A DNA stretch of 64,000 nucleotides from Leptospira sp. (GTDB taxonomy: Bacteria > Spirochaetota > Leptospiria > Leptospirales > Leptospiraceae): the NCBI GenBank assembly GCA_016742255.1, contig JACVCB010000002.1:1-64000 (forward strand), read 5' to 3'. Positions 1-10,104 of the stretch are shown in pieces. The translations under genes were made by a program, and so were the position numbers. The notes under the pieces are model-generated. The model had not been told where the DNA came from. It did no database searches and worked only from the letters and a program-made list of their open reading frames with translations. The number at the start of each line of letters is the position of its first letter. Position 1 is the stretch's first letter.

Positions 1-1605
1 CTGTCCCCACATGTCACACCCGTAAAGTGCGTCGGCAGCGTCATGTGTGTAAAGGGGAAAGGCATTGTACATTGCATCCAATGCCATGACATGGCGTTTC
101 CAGATTTTAGGAGAGTGATTTCCTTTTTTCCATTCCTTGTAGGCTTTGCCACCTTGCAAATCAAAGGGGATTCCAAATTCGCCTACAAGACTTGGAATTT
201 TACCTGGAACGGAATCAGCAGTATTTTTAATTCTTGTTAGTTGCCGTACATACATGGCCTCAATCCCTGACTTTCCAAAAACAGGTCGTTTGGTAAGTGT
301 ATCAATTGCGATTGGATACAAAAACGTTTTGAATAAAAGTGTGAGAATATCATACCAATGTGCAGCGTTCACTGAAAGTTTAGGAACTTCTCCATTTAAG
401 TGTGGATGAGTGAATGCATCGGAAGCTTCTCTTTCAATGAAGACCATCCAATCATTCCGAATGGCTTGAATCGTTTTCCCAACAGTTCGCATAAATGGAA
501 TCAGATAGTCTCTATCAAAATCAATTTCTTTACCATTCACCTTTTGGAAAAAATCATTTTTTTCGATGAAAGGGGTTCCATCTTTAGTGATGGTATAAGC
601 TCCTTCTAATTGGAAAGGATCCCCTGGTGATTCTGGTAACCAAATCGAAATTTGGTTTTGGTTAACGGTAACTGTTTTTGTAGGTACAAAACCACCTTTC
701 CAAACTTTAAGAGTCAGGTAAGGCAAATCAATGGAATGTCCATGAGATGAGAACAATGCATCAATAGGGGACCAAGCAAGTCCTGGTTTGGATGGGTCTT
801 CTTCCTTATTGATTAACCCGCGATCATTCATGGCACGACCGATAAAACCCTTACCAGGTTCATTTAAAGAATCAAAACCCAAAACAAAATCAAACTGTTT
901 CACTCGTTCTGCGATTTGTTTCATACATCCAAGATAGTGGTCTTGTAAGTAATCTTGGACATTTTTCCCATCGATGAGGAAATTGGGAGCAAAATCCCTT
1001 CCTCCAAAAAATAAAGTCCACAAAATACCATTTCCAGCATAACGGTAATTTTGCGACCAACACATGGTTGGATAATTATTTTCTTGTCGAATGCCTGGAT
1101 TGGAATAATCATACGCGCGTTGCATTACAATTGCCGCATCCGCTTCCGATAGTTTTTTGTAATCGATTCCTAACTTTTCAAAAATCCAACCGGGAGCACC
1201 ATCTCCACCAGTCATTCTTGACCATACATCTTGGTGAAAATCGATAAAAACATAAAATCCGTATTCACCCGCTAAACTAACAATTTCTGTAAAATAATCT
1301 AAGTAAGCTTCATCATATTGGTTTGGGCCTTTGTGTTCCACTGCTTCCCATGTGGTTAATAGCCGTAAGGTATTAAATCCCCATAATTTTAATCTAGTAA
1401 AATGGATATCTGCTTCTTCCAAAGGGAAAGGTCGACCTATAAAACTTACTTCTTTATGATTTGAAAAATCCGTTGGAAATTGAGTTCCACCATTTGGATA
1501 GGGAACTTTCGTATCACCACCTAAGTTAACACCACGAAGGATTACTTTACTTCCGAACTCATCAACAAACCATTCACCTTTTGGAGATAATTTTTTTAAT
1601 GTCAT
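1..1605 (-). CDS. Glycoside hydrolase family 5, endoglycoceramidase/steryl-glucosidase-like (C-terminus beyond window)
   Basis: The reverse strand is open from an ATG at 1605 to base 1, so the C-terminus is missing (about 535 residues visible). It starts MTLKKLSPKGEWFVDEFGSK, followed by a beta-strand with LRGVNLGG. Further on are FHQD, the acid/base motif LNEP and, near the edge, VGEFG carrying the likely nucleophile Glu. This layout is typical of GH5 retaining glycosidases and most resembles subfamily 12-type glucosylceramidases and steryl-glucosidases (family knowledge; subfamily is inferred). I see no signal peptide, so it is probably cytoplasmic. Its ATG overlaps the stop of the upstream O-antigen ligase gene (ATGA), implying translational coupling. 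The substrate is unknown; a cellular glycolipid or sterol glucoside is a guess. Confidence 0.8.
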   Translation of the reverse strand, partial: MTLKKLSPKGEWFVDEFGSKVILRGVNLGGDTKVPYPNGGTQFPTDFSNHKEVSFIGRPFPLEEADIHFTRLKLWGFNTLRLLTTWEAVEHKGPNQYDEAYLDYFTEIVSLAGEYGFYVFIDFHQDVWSRMTGGDGAPGWIFEKLGIDYKKLSEADAAIVMQRAYDYSNPGIRQENNYPTMCWSQNYRYAGNGILWTLFFGGRDFAPNFLIDGKNVQDYLQDHYLGCMKQIAERVKQFDFVLGFDSLNEPGKGFIGRAMNDRGLINKEEDPSKPGLAWSPIDALFSSHGHSIDLPYLTLKVWKGGFVPTKTVTVNQNQISIWLPESPGDPFQLEGAYTITKDGTPFIEKNDFFQKVNGKEIDFDRDYLIPFMRTVGKTIQAIRNDWMVFIEREASDAFTHPHLNGEVPKLSVNAAHWYDILTLLFKTFLYPIAIDTLTKRPVFGKSGIEAMYVRQLTRIKNTADSVPGKIPSLVGEFGIPFDLQGGKAYKEWKKGNHSPKIWKRHVMALDAMYNAFPLYTHDAADALYGCDMWGQ

Positions 1606-2939
1606 GTATTGGTCCTACTTTCTTTTTTTCCTATCGATTGTAATAATTTCAAATTATCTTCTGCGTATAAGTTTAGATATCCAAGTAAAAAATAAAATAC
1701 AATCAGAACTTCATCATCTTGGAAGTAACATTGTAATAAACCAGAAAAGAAAAAACCAACAAGTCCATAGGTCATAAATCGAATGTGTTTTGGTATATTT
1801 TGATTCAAAAGAGTGTATAAAATACAGCCAAATAAGACTAAATAGAAAACGGTTTGTGGAAATCCAAATACAGCTGTTAAATGGAAGTAATCGTTATGTG
1901 CATGGCCTCTTTGTGTTACTTCATAAAAAAAAGCGAGTTCTCGGTTTTCTTTTTCTTTCGTTTTCCTAGAAACTTCGATTTCTTTTTGGTAGTTTCCTGA
2001 CCCAATCCCAAAAACAGGATTTGCCTCAATCAGTGGAAACGTTGAATCCCAAATAAATGTTCTACCTGAATCCGTATGTTTTTCTCCGCCAAACAATGGA
2101 TCTACAACTCGTTTGACGGCATTCGTACTTAGGTATCCGATCAAGAGTAGAATCAAAAAAGCAAAAATAGCGAAACTGGTTCGTTTGATTACTTTTTTGG
2201 AAATGTCTTTGTCGACAAAAATAAGGATATAAATTCCAAACAGAACACTCACGAATGCTCCGAATAAAGATGATCTTGCATTATTAAATAAAAAGACAAT
2301 GGAGACAAGAAGAAGTAATACAGCATCGATGGTGATTTTGGTTTTTGAGGATTTATTGTACCAAGAATCGTATAAACGAAATATAAAACCTGGGAAAATA
2401 AATGCGAGCAGTCCACCAAAAGTCAAATGCGTATTCATGAGCCCAATGGGAAGATAAATATTTAGTTTTCCAATGTTACCATAATGGTGTTGGTATGGCC
2501 AGGAACTAGATGTTTTGTACAAATCAGAGATAAGCCTAGATAAACGAGTCATCGAAAAGATAGATATAAATCCAGAGATTACAATTAGAGTCGAAAAGAT
2601 AAAGAATGATTTATATAAATAAGTCTTATCTTCCTTTTTGATTCCTTGCACTGATACAAAAGCAGTTACTAAAAAGATATCTTTCATTTCATCGCGGAAT
2701 GCATGTTTGATGGAAGTGACATCAAAGCCATCACCTGCGAAATGATACAAAACCGTTACAATTTGCCAGAGGTAAAAAATAAAAAGAATTTTGACAATTT
2801 GGCTTGAGAGTTTGGGTTTTTCGTCGAGGAAAAGGAAAAAAACAAAAGATAACAATAAGAAAAGTTGGCTTAGAGAAACAGAAAGGGCGCAGGAAATGAT
2901 GGACAAGGCAAGAAACGAACGATAGAGTCGGTAAATCAT
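1602..2939 (-). CDS. O-antigen ligase / Wzy-type polymerase family membrane protein
   Basis: A 445-residue protein with about ten or more hydrophobic segments and the Wzy_C/O-antigen ligase signature: a large periplasmic loop with GRTFIWDSTFPLIEANPVFG, then GSGNYQ, and a following RGHAHNDYFH, the conserved H-x-H-N motif. Such proteins join or polymerise lipid-linked sugar chains at the outer face of the inner membrane. The reading frame extends to 3146, but I start at the ATG at 2939 (MIYRLYRSFLALSII), because the extension would run into the divergent glycosyltransferase gene and is not hydrophobic. The stop overlaps the start of the GH5 gene by four bases. Ligase versus polymerase cannot be decided from sequence alone. 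Confidence 0.85.
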   Translation of the reverse strand: MIYRLYRSFLALSIISCALSVSLSQLFLLLSFVFFLFLDEKPKLSSQIVKILFIFYLWQIVTVLYHFAGDGFDVTSIKHAFRDEMKDIFLVTAFVSVQGIKKEDKTYLYKSFFIFSTLIVISGFISIFSMTRLSRLISDLYKTSSSWPYQHHYGNIGKLNIYLPIGLMNTHLTFGGLLAFIFPGFIFRLYDSWYNKSSKTKITIDAVLLLLVSIVFLFNNARSSLFGAFVSVLFGIYILIFVDKDISKKVIKRTSFAIFAFLILLLIGYLSTNAVKRVVDPLFGGEKHTDSGRTFIWDSTFPLIEANPVFGIGSGNYQKEIEVSRKTKEKENRELAFFYEVTQRGHAHNDYFHLTAVFGFPQTVFYLVLFGCILYTLLNQNIPKHIRFMTYGLVGFFFSGLLQCYFQDDEVLIVFYFLLGYLNLYAEDNLKLLQSIGKKESRTNT

Positions 2940-2947
2940 AACTTTGG

Positions 2948-2971
2948 ATGAGAGTAATCCTTTTCTCTCAT
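2948..2971. repeat. Inverted repeat in divergent promoter region
   Basis: ATGAGAG (2948-2954) and CTCTCAT (2965-2971) form a perfect 7-base inverted repeat with a 10-base spacer. It lies in the 49-base gap between the divergent O-antigen ligase and GT4 genes. It could be an operator for both genes or a chance match; the short arms allow no firm call. Confidence 0.35.
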
Positions 2972-2988
2972 TTGTAAAGAGGTAACAG

Positions 2989-4278
2989 TTGCGAGTTTTA
3001 TATTTTTCCGATACTTTTTTGCCAAAAACCGATGGGGTTGCTGTTTCCATTAAGAATTTTTCAGAGCTTTTGGCACTCCGAGGCCACCAATTTTGTATTT
3101 GTGCCCCCAAGTATGGAAATGGGGACTTTGATCGGATGACTGACAATATCCAAGTGATTCGATTTCGATCGGGGTATTTGCCAAGTTACCCAGATATTAA
3201 GGTGGTTTTACCTTCTCCTGGAAAAATCAAAAGGATCATTGAAGATTTTAAACCCGATCTCATCCATATCCATACACCGGGACTTCTCGGTCTTTATGCG
3301 GTGAATGCTGCAGAACGATTTGGTGTTCCTACCATTGGAACTTATCACACATTAATGGCAGAGCAGGAGATGTATGTTTCCTTTTACCGACTCTTCAAAC
3401 TTGACAAATTATTTTTTAAAGCCAACAAATTTAAAAAAAAGTTAAACGTTGAAGAGTTGGATAAAATTGTAAAATTTGATAATTTCAACATTCGAAAAAA
3501 AATCATTCTGAAAATTTGTAATGATATCTATAATCGATGTGATGTGGTCATTTCACCTAGTCATTTGATCAAAGAACAGTTGATTGAATATGGCATCACT
3601 CGCCCGATCACAGTTGTTTCCAATGGAATGGACTTAAAACGATTCCAAGGAAAACCAAAAGAATATTTGAGTGGTGAAGCACCGAAGTTTTTGCATGTAG
3701 GACGAATTTCGTATGAAAAAAATTGTGATATCGTCATCAATGCATTCAAACTCATTCATGAACAGTTTCCTAAGGCCACGTTAACTATCATTGGTGACGG
3801 ACCAGCAATTCCATCTTTACAACGCCAAGCAGAACACCTCAGCATCGATCAATCTGTGGAATTCAAAGGATTTATTCCGAATGCAGTTTTGCATGAAGTA
3901 TACCCTCAGTATGATGTGTTTTTAACTGCTTCCACTATGGAAACACAAGGTTTGGTTGTTTTGGAAGCGATTGCATGTGGTCTTCCTGCTGTTGGTGTTG
4001 ATGCATTTGCTCTTCCTGAACTCATCCGTCACGGTGAAAATGGTTTCATCGCAAAATCATTTGATGCAAAAGGAATCGCTCAAGGTGCACTTGAGATCGT
4101 TCGCAATCCAAGTTTGTATTCTAAGTTTTCCAAACATTCCATTCACGTTGCTTCTGGGCATGAAATGGAAAAATGTGTGGATGCAATGGAAGAAGTGTAT
4201 GGAAAAGTCATTGAAGCAATGAAAGGCAAAGTGAAAAAGACAACGATCTTCGATTTGTTTTTTGATTTTATGCAATGA
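2989..4278 (+). CDS. Glycosyltransferase family 4 (diacylglycerol glucosyltransferase-like)
   Basis: A 429-residue GT-B enzyme. The N-terminal Rossmann half opens with [20 protein letters not shown], the nucleotide-sugar half has VGRISYEKN and IIGDGP, and the E-x7-E motif is [16 protein letters not shown]. The retaining GT4 fold and the opening resemble enzymes that glycosylate diacylglycerol or other lipids (family knowledge; acceptor inferred). A lysine-rich insertion at about residues 130-175 could bind membrane. Translation starts at TTG 2989, preceded by an AGAGG ribosome binding site. It diverges from the O-antigen ligase gene, which suggests a role in envelope glycans or glycolipids. 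Confidence 0.85.
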   Translation: MRVLYFSDTFLPKTDGVAVSIKNFSELLALRGHQFCICAPKYGNGDFDRMTDNIQVIRFRSGYLPSYPDIKVVLPSPGKIKRIIEDFKPDLIHIHTPGLLGLYAVNAAERFGVPTIGTYHTLMAEQEMYVSFYRLFKLDKLFFKANKFKKKLNVEELDKIVKFDNFNIRKKIILKICNDIYNRCDVVISPSHLIKEQLIEYGITRPITVVSNGMDLKRFQGKPKEYLSGEAPKFLHVGRISYEKNCDIVINAFKLIHEQFPKATLTIIGDGPAIPSLQRQAEHLSIDQSVEFKGFIPNAVLHEVYPQYDVFLTASTMETQGLVVLEAIACGLPAVGVDAFALPELIRHGENGFIAKSFDAKGIAQGALEIVRNPSLYSKFSKHSIHVASGHEMEKCVDAMEEVYGKVIEAMKGKVKKTTIFDLFFDFMQ

Positions 4279-4305
4279 CAAATCCTTTGAGGATAGAATC
4301 TCGTC

Positions 4306-4348
4306 TTCCATTCTCTACCTTCATCATGATGACCTTAGTGGAATGGAA
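4306..4348. repeat. Nested inverted repeat between convergent genes
   Basis: TTCCATTC (4306-4313) pairs with GAATGGAA (4341-4348), and the 12-base palindrome TCATCATGATGA (4321-4332) sits between them. It lies between the stops of the GT4 gene and the leftward gene at 4369. There is no U-tract, so it is not a classical terminator; it may be an mRNA 3'-end structure. Confidence 0.35.
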
Positions 4349-4368
4349 TTTAATTACGAAAATGGAAA

Positions 4369-5373
4369 CTAATCTTGGTTCGGGAGTGGGTAAAAAACGA
4401 CGGAACGCACTTGTTTTCCTTCTTCCGTATCTTCGTAAATGACTTCAGCTTGTTTGGATCTTGCCGGGAAGTACATTTGAATGGTTTCTACGAGTTCGTA
4501 AGCACTTAATGTATAATCGATTGTTTTGATCGCGAGTTCCAGTGTGAGGAACCTGTCTTTTTTAACGGTTTTGGTTTCTGTTTTTTTGGAAATGATGAGC
4601 CATTTATAAAGCCTTGCGGATCGATTTGAATCTAATAAATTGCCAATATCAAGTTTTGCAGTTGGTAATACAGCTGGTGTTTGGCCAAATCTAATTTCAA
4701 TATTCCTTTGTCTTGTTTCTTTTAAACGTAAAGAAAGTTGTTTGTCAAATAATTCGTCATCTATGTATTCAATGCGATCGCATGTGGAATATACAGTTTC
4801 ACAAAGGTTTCCATAATTTTTATGAAAAAAGAAAACTTGTAATACTTTTCCGTTTGTTGGATGATACAATACTTTTGCGTTATAAGATTCCATCCTTCCG
4901 AATTTGACAAAAGATCGAATCCGTCTGTATATGTTATATGATAATCCAAATAAATCTTTTACGACGGGAATGTCTGTAAAACCGATCCCTCTTGTCGCAA
5001 TATAAAAGGGTTCAAAACTGACATGACCATCTCGTTTTGCTATTTCACGAAGGTATTCAGCGATTGGTTCCATTCGTGATTCGCTGAATGACATGGGGAA
5101 ATCTAAAAAATCTACGACAACTTTTCCTCCCCCTTTCCCCAGTTCATTCCAAACCTCATCTAAGTATTTCCCATCTTCTGTGAACTTGATTTGTTTACAA
5201 ATTCCATCTTGGCATTTGATTTGTTCTTCGTAGTCTTTTTTGTTAGGCGAAGGAAGTTGGACTTGTTGGAATTGGGAATCAAATTCTTGGGAAAATAGAG
5301 GAGTAAAAAAAATAACATCAATAAGAAAAGGAAGGATAAAGGCCAAACTCAAACGGAATAACTTTTGATTCAC
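4369..5373 (-). CDS. Exported protein of unknown function
   Basis: I do not recognise this 334-residue protein. I start it at GTG 5373, where a GGAAGGGA ribosome binding site precedes MNQKLFRLSLAFILPFLIDV; this gives a clean signal peptide ending near FSQ. The open frame continues to a TTG at 5418, directly after the stop of the upstream gene, and that start cannot be excluded. The mature part is soluble with no membrane helices and has scattered Cys (CQDGICK, NLCETVYSTC). It is the last gene of the DUF4254-GT9 leftward group, so an envelope-related role is plausible but unproven. Confidence 0.65.
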   Translation of the reverse strand: MNQKLFRLSLAFILPFLIDVIFFTPLFSQEFDSQFQQVQLPSPNKKDYEEQIKCQDGICKQIKFTEDGKYLDEVWNELGKGGGKVVVDFLDFPMSFSESRMEPIAEYLREIAKRDGHVSFEPFYIATRGIGFTDIPVVKDLFGLSYNIYRRIRSFVKFGRMESYNAKVLYHPTNGKVLQVFFFHKNYGNLCETVYSTCDRIEYIDDELFDKQLSLRLKETRQRNIEIRFGQTPAVLPTAKLDIGNLLDSNRSARLYKWLIISKKTETKTVKKDRFLTLELAIKTIDYTLSAYELVETIQMYFPARSKQAEVIYEDTEEGKQVRSVVFYPLPNQD

Positions 5374-5418
5374 AGTTTTTTCCCTTCCGATTCGTTCTTT
5401 CTGATAGAGGAAACCCAA

Positions 5419-6477
5419 TTACCAGAGAGTGTTTACATTTTGGATGAGGCGAATCCTTCTCACAACGTCCAATGGATCGATGAGTTCCATACATGCGTGA
5501 TCACCTCTCCAACATTTTGTATTCCCATAAATGGAACATGGTCTACATGGTAAGTCAACTTGCAAAACTCCAGAATCTTCTTGTGCAAATGGTCCAAATC
5601 CAGAAACGGGATGAGTGGTTCCGTAAATCCCAATGACTGGTTTTTTTAATAAGGCTGCTATGTGGACGTTAGAACTATCCATTCCAATCATGACATCCAG
5701 ACGGTCCATAATCCCAAGTTCCCCTCGAATCCCTAAATGACCACCTTGTACGATATGAACTTGTGTTAGGTTGTTTTTTAAGATTTCCAATTCCTTGGCT
5801 TCATCGCGACCACCGAATAAGAATACATGACAATCAGGAAATTCAGAAACTAAAACTTCCACAAGGCGTTTGCATTTTTCAAAACTCCATTCCTTTAGTG
5901 CATGTCCAGCAAAAGGTGCAAAACCAAACCATAACCCATCTTTTTTGTCGATGCCAATGGATTTAAAATAATCTTTGGCGAACATTTTGGATTCACCATC
6001 TACATTTAACCATGGACCTTTTCGAATTGGTGCATCAAAACCGGATTTTCGAAAAACATTTAAGTAACGTTCCACAGTATGGGGGAGTTGGTTTAATTTT
6101 TTATTATAACGTCTAGTTTGAGCTAATTTTTCTCTTCGACCTTTGATGATCTTTGAATAAGGGACACCTTTTAATCGGAAAAAAAAGGCAATGAGCCTGG
6201 AACGTAAAGAACCATGAAGGTCGATTACATAACCAAATGGCCCAAGTTTATCAATGTCTCTGTACATCCTCCAAAGACCGAGGATTCCTTTGTATTTTTT
6301 TAGATTGATACCTAATACATTTAAGTTGGGGATATTATAAAAAAATGGTGCGAAGTTTCCTCTTGTAACTACTGTTAATTGGATATTGGAATATTTTGCT
6401 GCGATTGCAATGAGAGCTGGTGTCATTAAGGCAACATCTCCCATCGCTGAAAACCGAAGTACAAGAAGGTTTGTCAT
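5419..6477 (-). CDS. Glycosyltransferase family 9 (heptosyltransferase-like)
   Basis: A 352-residue protein of the lipopolysaccharide heptosyltransferase family. The N-terminal domain starts with LVLRFSAMGDVALMTPAL and contains YVIDLHGSLRSR. The C-terminal domain holds FGFAPFAGHALKEW and the sugar-nucleotide part IGIYGTTHPVSGFGPF, followed by a Cys cluster (LPCRPCSIYGNTKC) typical of the family. It probably adds a heptose or similar sugar to a lipopolysaccharide core in the cytoplasm. It overlaps the DUF4254 gene by four bases (6474-6477) and is followed by the exported protein at 4369. The exact donor sugar is unknown. Confidence 0.85.
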   Translation of the reverse strand: MTNLLVLRFSAMGDVALMTPALIAIAAKYSNIQLTVVTRGNFAPFFYNIPNLNVLGINLKKYKGILGLWRMYRDIDKLGPFGYVIDLHGSLRSRLIAFFFRLKGVPYSKIIKGRREKLAQTRRYNKKLNQLPHTVERYLNVFRKSGFDAPIRKGPWLNVDGESKMFAKDYFKSIGIDKKDGLWFGFAPFAGHALKEWSFEKCKRLVEVLVSEFPDCHVFLFGGRDEAKELEILKNNLTQVHIVQGGHLGIRGELGIMDRLDVMIGMDSSNVHIAALLKKPVIGIYGTTHPVSGFGPFAQEDSGVLQVDLPCRPCSIYGNTKCWRGDHACMELIDPLDVVRRIRLIQNVNTLW

Positions 6478-7097
6478 TTTTGATTCTTATATAAAGATGG
6501 ATTTAGATTTTGGTCATTGTACATCTTCATTTGTCGGTATACTTTGACTCGTTTGATCCCTTTGGCATAATCATCAAACAATTCTTCTAAACATTGTTTT
6601 AAGTCTTCTCTTTGGTCGAGTAATATAGTTAACTTAGCTTGGCATTTATCAATATGTTCTTTGGTGGCAGATGAATCCTTCCGATTTACCTGTTCTTCCA
6701 TATGGTAAATTTTTAATTCTAGGATACTCATTCGATCGAGTAACCAAGCAGGGGATTCGGAATTGAGTCTTGCATCTGGTTTTGGTGTCACTGTGCGAAA
6801 CATCTCGATGACAAAATCATCCAACCTTTCTACCATATCAGTTCTGTCTTGGTTCAATTTGTCGATTTTCCGTTTGAGAGCCACAACTTCTTCTAACGCA
6901 ATGTCTGGCCTACGGATTTCATCTTCGATGTGCCACTGGATGGTATCGATGTGGTTTTTTTGGTATAATGTGAATTCTAAAGTTCCCTCAGGATAGGGAT
7001 TGGGATGGGGGGCTTCTTTTTTATGCCAATCCAAAACAGATTCTTGGAAAATAGCGACGGCTTTTATGGCTTCCAATGCTTTCATATCGTAATGCAA
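6474..7097 (-). CDS. DUF4254 domain protein
   Basis: A 207-residue all-helical protein matching DUF4254 as I remember it: an N-terminal FQESVLDWH, the segment NHIDTIQWHIEDEIRRPDI and long charged helices after it. The family has no established activity. In Gram-negative genomes it commonly sits beside LPS core glycosyltransferases, as here, where its 3' end overlaps the GT9 gene by ATGA. A second in-frame Met four codons in (MKALEAI, 7085) is an alternative start. There is no signal peptide or membrane helix, so it is probably a cytoplasmic partner of sugar metabolism (inference). Confidence 0.75.
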   Translation of the reverse strand: MHYDMKALEAIKAVAIFQESVLDWHKKEAPHPNPYPEGTLEFTLYQKNHIDTIQWHIEDEIRRPDIALEEVVALKRKIDKLNQDRTDMVERLDDFVIEMFRTVTPKPDARLNSESPAWLLDRMSILELKIYHMEEQVNRKDSSATKEHIDKCQAKLTILLDQREDLKQCLEELFDDYAKGIKRVKVYRQMKMYNDQNLNPSLYKNQK

Positions 7098-7189
7098 TTC
7101 ACGTTTTCATATGGTTTTTGGGGTTCAATCCAAATATTTCTTAGGTTTTTCGCTTTCTTTTACCAAAGCACAAGATCTTTTGAAAAAAG

Positions 7190-7984
7190 ATGTGTTTAGT
7201 TGGTATTGCTTATGGCATCCACCCAGATTTTCCTTTGGTAGTCGCCTCCAACCGTGATGAATTTTTTGAACGTCCCACCGAGGGGTTACATGTTTGGGAA
7301 ACAGAACCTTCCATCATCGCAGGCAAAGATCTAAAAGCGGGTGGGACTTGGCTTGGTGGGAACAAAGATGGGAAAGTTGCTTTCCTCACCAATGTTCGTA
7401 ATTTCCGAAAACCCCACCATCCCAATCCAAAATCCAGAGGGGAACTTGTGATTCGTTTTTTAGAATCAAGTGACTCCGTATCCTCAGCCCTCTATGCAAA
7501 CGAAGTAAAGGCCAACCAGAACCTTTATGAAGGATTCAATTTATTCCTCTTTGATGGGAAGGAGGCGTTCGCACTCGGTGGAGATCCATTTGCCACCCAA
7601 AAAGTGGAGTTTGGGTTTCATGCGGTGAGTAATGCCAGTTGGGATACCCATTGGCCAAAAACGGAAAAACTTTTGTCCCAAATGAAACCATTGGTAACAA
7701 ATTGGCAGGAGAAAAATATCTCCAAATCCGAAATCGAATGGGAACTCTTTCGTTCGTTAAATGATGCGGAACTTGTCAGTGATGGGAAAAACTTACCAGA
7801 CACAGGGATTGGGCTCGAACGGGAAAAGAGTCTTTCCTCGGTCCGCATCAAAACTCCTCAGTATGGTACAAGAGCTTCCACTTTAGTATTTTATGGAAAA
7901 GAATCTGTCGAGATTGTTGAGAGAACGTTCTCCGATCCGTTATCCGATGGATTTACGGAACGGAGAAATATTTTGGTTTGGTAG
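7190..7984 (+). CDS. NRDE (TANGO2-like) family protein
   Basis: A 264-residue protein starting MCLVGIAY and carrying the family-defining N-R-D-E motif in VVASNRDEFFERP near residue 20, then GGTWLGGNKDGKVAFLTNVR. These are the hallmarks of the NRDE/TANGO2 family, whose bacterial function is not settled; an N-terminal-nucleophile hydrolase fold with Cys2 as nucleophile is a prediction. It is cytoplasmic, with no signal peptide. The gene is monocistronic, divergent from DUF4254, and ends three bases before the convergent glyA stop. Confidence 0.85.
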   Translation: MCLVGIAYGIHPDFPLVVASNRDEFFERPTEGLHVWETEPSIIAGKDLKAGGTWLGGNKDGKVAFLTNVRNFRKPHHPNPKSRGELVIRFLESSDSVSSALYANEVKANQNLYEGFNLFLFDGKEAFALGGDPFATQKVEFGFHAVSNASWDTHWPKTEKLLSQMKPLVTNWQEKNISKSEIEWELFRSLNDAELVSDGKNLPDTGIGLEREKSLSSVRIKTPQYGTRASTLVFYGKESVEIVERTFSDPLSDGFTERRNILVW

Positions 7985-7987
7985 GTA

Positions 7988-9238
7988 TTAGTCTTCCAAT
8001 CGGAAATGTTTCATCGGGAAAGCATCAGTGATTTCTTTAACAGCTGCTTTTACCTTTGATTCCCAACTAACATCACCAAAATGATCTAAGTAATCACAAA
8101 TCAAATTTCCAACGGCTTCGATTTCTTTTTCTTTGAGTCCTCTTGTGGTGAGAGCGGGAGTTCCGAGTCTGATCCCTGAAGCAACAGCCGGAGGGTTTTT
8201 ATCAAATGGGATTGCGTTTTTGTTCACAGTCACACCGATATGATCAAGTCCATCCGCTGCATCTTTTCCAGTGAGACCTTTTACAGACACATCTAGTAAA
8301 ACAATATGGTTGTCTGTTCCACCTGATACCACACGAAACCCTCGTTTTTGGAAAACTTCTGCAAGGACTTTCGCGTTTTTCACAACTTGTTTGATGTAGG
8401 TTTTGAATTCTGGTTGGAGTGCTTCTCCAAAGGCAACAGCTTTTGCAGCAATCACATGCATGAGAGGTCCACCTTGGATTCCTGGGAACACTCGTGAGTT
8501 TAGAACTTTTTCGTTTTCAGAAGAAGACAAAATGAGACCTCCACGAGGTCCACGTAATGTTTTATGAGTTGTGGTAGTCACAAAATCACATACACCAATA
8601 GGACTTGGGTGTTCTCCAGCGACCACCAAACCAGAGATATGCGCAATGTCTGCCATGATTTTGGCACCGATATCATTTGCAATTTCTCTAAATTTATTAA
8701 AGTCGATGATTCGAGGGTAAGCAGATGCACCCACAACGATGAGTTTTGGTTTGTGTTCTTTGGCTAGTTTTGCCACTTCATCGTAGTTGATAGTTTCTGT
8801 TTTTTCATCCACTCCATAAGGGATTGGTTTGAAATATTTACCACTGATATTGACTGCACTACCATGTGTTAAGTGACCACCATGTGCCAAATTCATTCCA
8901 AGGAAACTATCACCAGGTTCGAGAGTGGCAAGAAATACCGCCATATTCGCCTGAGCACCGCTATGTGGTTGTACGTTTGCATATTCGGCGCCAAACATTT
9001 TTTTGGCTCTTTCAATGGCGAGTTCTTCTACTTTATCAGCATTTTCACAGCCGTTGTAGTATCTTTTTCCAGGATAACCTTCCGCATATTTATTGGTCAG
9101 TGTAGAGTGGTAAGCTTCAAGAACAGGGCGAGAAACAAAGTTTTCACTCGCAATCATTTCGAGGGAATGTTCTTGTCTTTCGTCTTCTTTTTTTAGGGCA
9201 GCATAAACTTCAGGGTCTTGTTTTTGTAAATAACTCAT
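7988..9238 (-). CDS. glyA: Serine hydroxymethyltransferase
   Basis: GlyA interconverts serine and glycine while loading one-carbon units on tetrahydrofolate, using pyridoxal phosphate in the cytosol. The 416-residue length is normal. Clear motifs are [19 protein letters not shown], the substrate loop [27 protein letters not shown] and the PLP-lysine segment [14 protein letters not shown]. It is the last gene of a leftward operon after the rhomboid and lipoate ligase-like genes, overlapping the latter by ATGA (9235-9238). The pairing makes sense because the glycine cleavage H-protein needs lipoate and shares the folate carrier with GlyA. Confidence 0.97.
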   Translation of the reverse strand: MSYLQKQDPEVYAALKKEDERQEHSLEMIASENFVSRPVLEAYHSTLTNKYAEGYPGKRYYNGCENADKVEELAIERAKKMFGAEYANVQPHSGAQANMAVFLATLEPGDSFLGMNLAHGGHLTHGSAVNISGKYFKPIPYGVDEKTETINYDEVAKLAKEHKPKLIVVGASAYPRIIDFNKFREIANDIGAKIMADIAHISGLVVAGEHPSPIGVCDFVTTTTHKTLRGPRGGLILSSSENEKVLNSRVFPGIQGGPLMHVIAAKAVAFGEALQPEFKTYIKQVVKNAKVLAEVFQKRGFRVVSGGTDNHIVLLDVSVKGLTGKDAADGLDHIGVTVNKNAIPFDKNPPAVASGIRLGTPALTTRGLKEKEIEAVGNLICDYLDHFGDVSWESKVKAAVKEITDAFPMKHFRLED

Positions 9239-10104
9239 GTCGGAATTTCTCTGTGGAGTGTGTATTCTGGATTTTGGTATTTCTTCTTGCGAATAAATTC
9301 AGATTCTCTGAGCACTTGTTTCCGAAAAGTAGAAAAGTCCCTTCCAAAGAAGGAAATGTTTGAAAAATCGGAGGGAAGTGGCTCTTCTAAATACAAAAAA
9401 ACTTCCCTAACCAAATCGATGGCCCACTTTTCTTCGGAAAAAAAACCAGGAATGGAGGTTAAAAAATCCTTATGGCCTCTTTCCTTTCGGTAATCCGGTT
9501 CTTCTGGAGGGTGGTGTAATACTTCGGAAACACTTTCAATGAGACTTTCTTCTAAGATGAGAGTTCCATGTTGGACAATACAATTACGTTTTCGAAACTG
9601 TGCGTTTCCTGAGATTTTTTTAAATACACCCTCTTTTTCTAACACAAGGTCTGATTTCCCTTTGGCAAAAGAGTGGATGTTTTGATGGGAGAGGGATTTG
9701 GAAATGATTCCTAAAATACGGTCGTAACTTTCTTTGACAGGGAATAATTCCTTTCGTTCCTCTAAGTTAAAATAAAGCGAATAATTGATATTCCCCGAAA
9801 GGGAATGGAAAACTGTCCCTCCACCTGACGCACGCCTTGCAATATAACAGAAATTTGGTTTTGGTTTTTTCCCAAATCCATATTCCCTTACTTCTTTTTC
9901 ATAAGCATTCACTACATTTTCTTTGATATTGCGGTATGGATTTTCAGAAAGCCCAAGGATGATGGAATCCGGGTTTTTCCACAACCTGATCCCCGCTGTG
10001 ATCCCAGAACTTACCATTTGGATGGCAATGGATTCCTCGATCGCCAAATTGTAGTAAGGCGATCTTGGGGGAGTAGGGGGAAAGAAAAAAACTTTTTTTG
10101 TCAC
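9235..10104 (-). CDS. Lipoate-protein ligase / octanoyltransferase family (LplA/LipM-like)
   Basis: A 289-residue biotin/lipoate transferase-fold protein. The lipoyl-binding loop [11 protein letters not shown] and the catalytic-lysine segment [20 protein letters not shown] are both present, as is the N-terminal [11 protein letters not shown]. Enzymes of this family attach lipoate or octanoate to lipoyl domains of 2-oxoacid dehydrogenases and GcvH. Free-lipoate ligase cannot be separated from octanoyl-transferase without alignment, so I give no symbol. It overlaps both neighbours (rhomboid and glyA) by four bases. A local client in this window is the lipoyl domain of SucB at 56280-57512. Confidence 0.85.
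   Translation of the reverse strand: MTKKVFFFPPTPPRSPYYNLAIEESIAIQMVSSGITAGIRLWKNPDSIILGLSENPYRNIKENVVNAYEKEVREYGFGKKPKPNFCYIARRASGGGTVFHSLSGNINYSLYFNLEERKELFPVKESYDRILGIISKSLSHQNIHSFAKGKSDLVLEKEGVFKKISGNAQFRKRNCIVQHGTLILEESLIESVSEVLHHPPEEPDYRKERGHKDFLTSIPGFFSEEKWAIDLVREVFLYLEEPLPSDFSNISFFGRDFSTFRKQVLRESEFIRKKKYQNPEYTLHREIPT

Noticed and set aside
43..609. Three rightward open frames (65, 87 and 69 codons)
   Set aside because: They lie antisense to the GH5 gene, which has clear family motifs in the same bases, and they have no domain or ribosome binding support.
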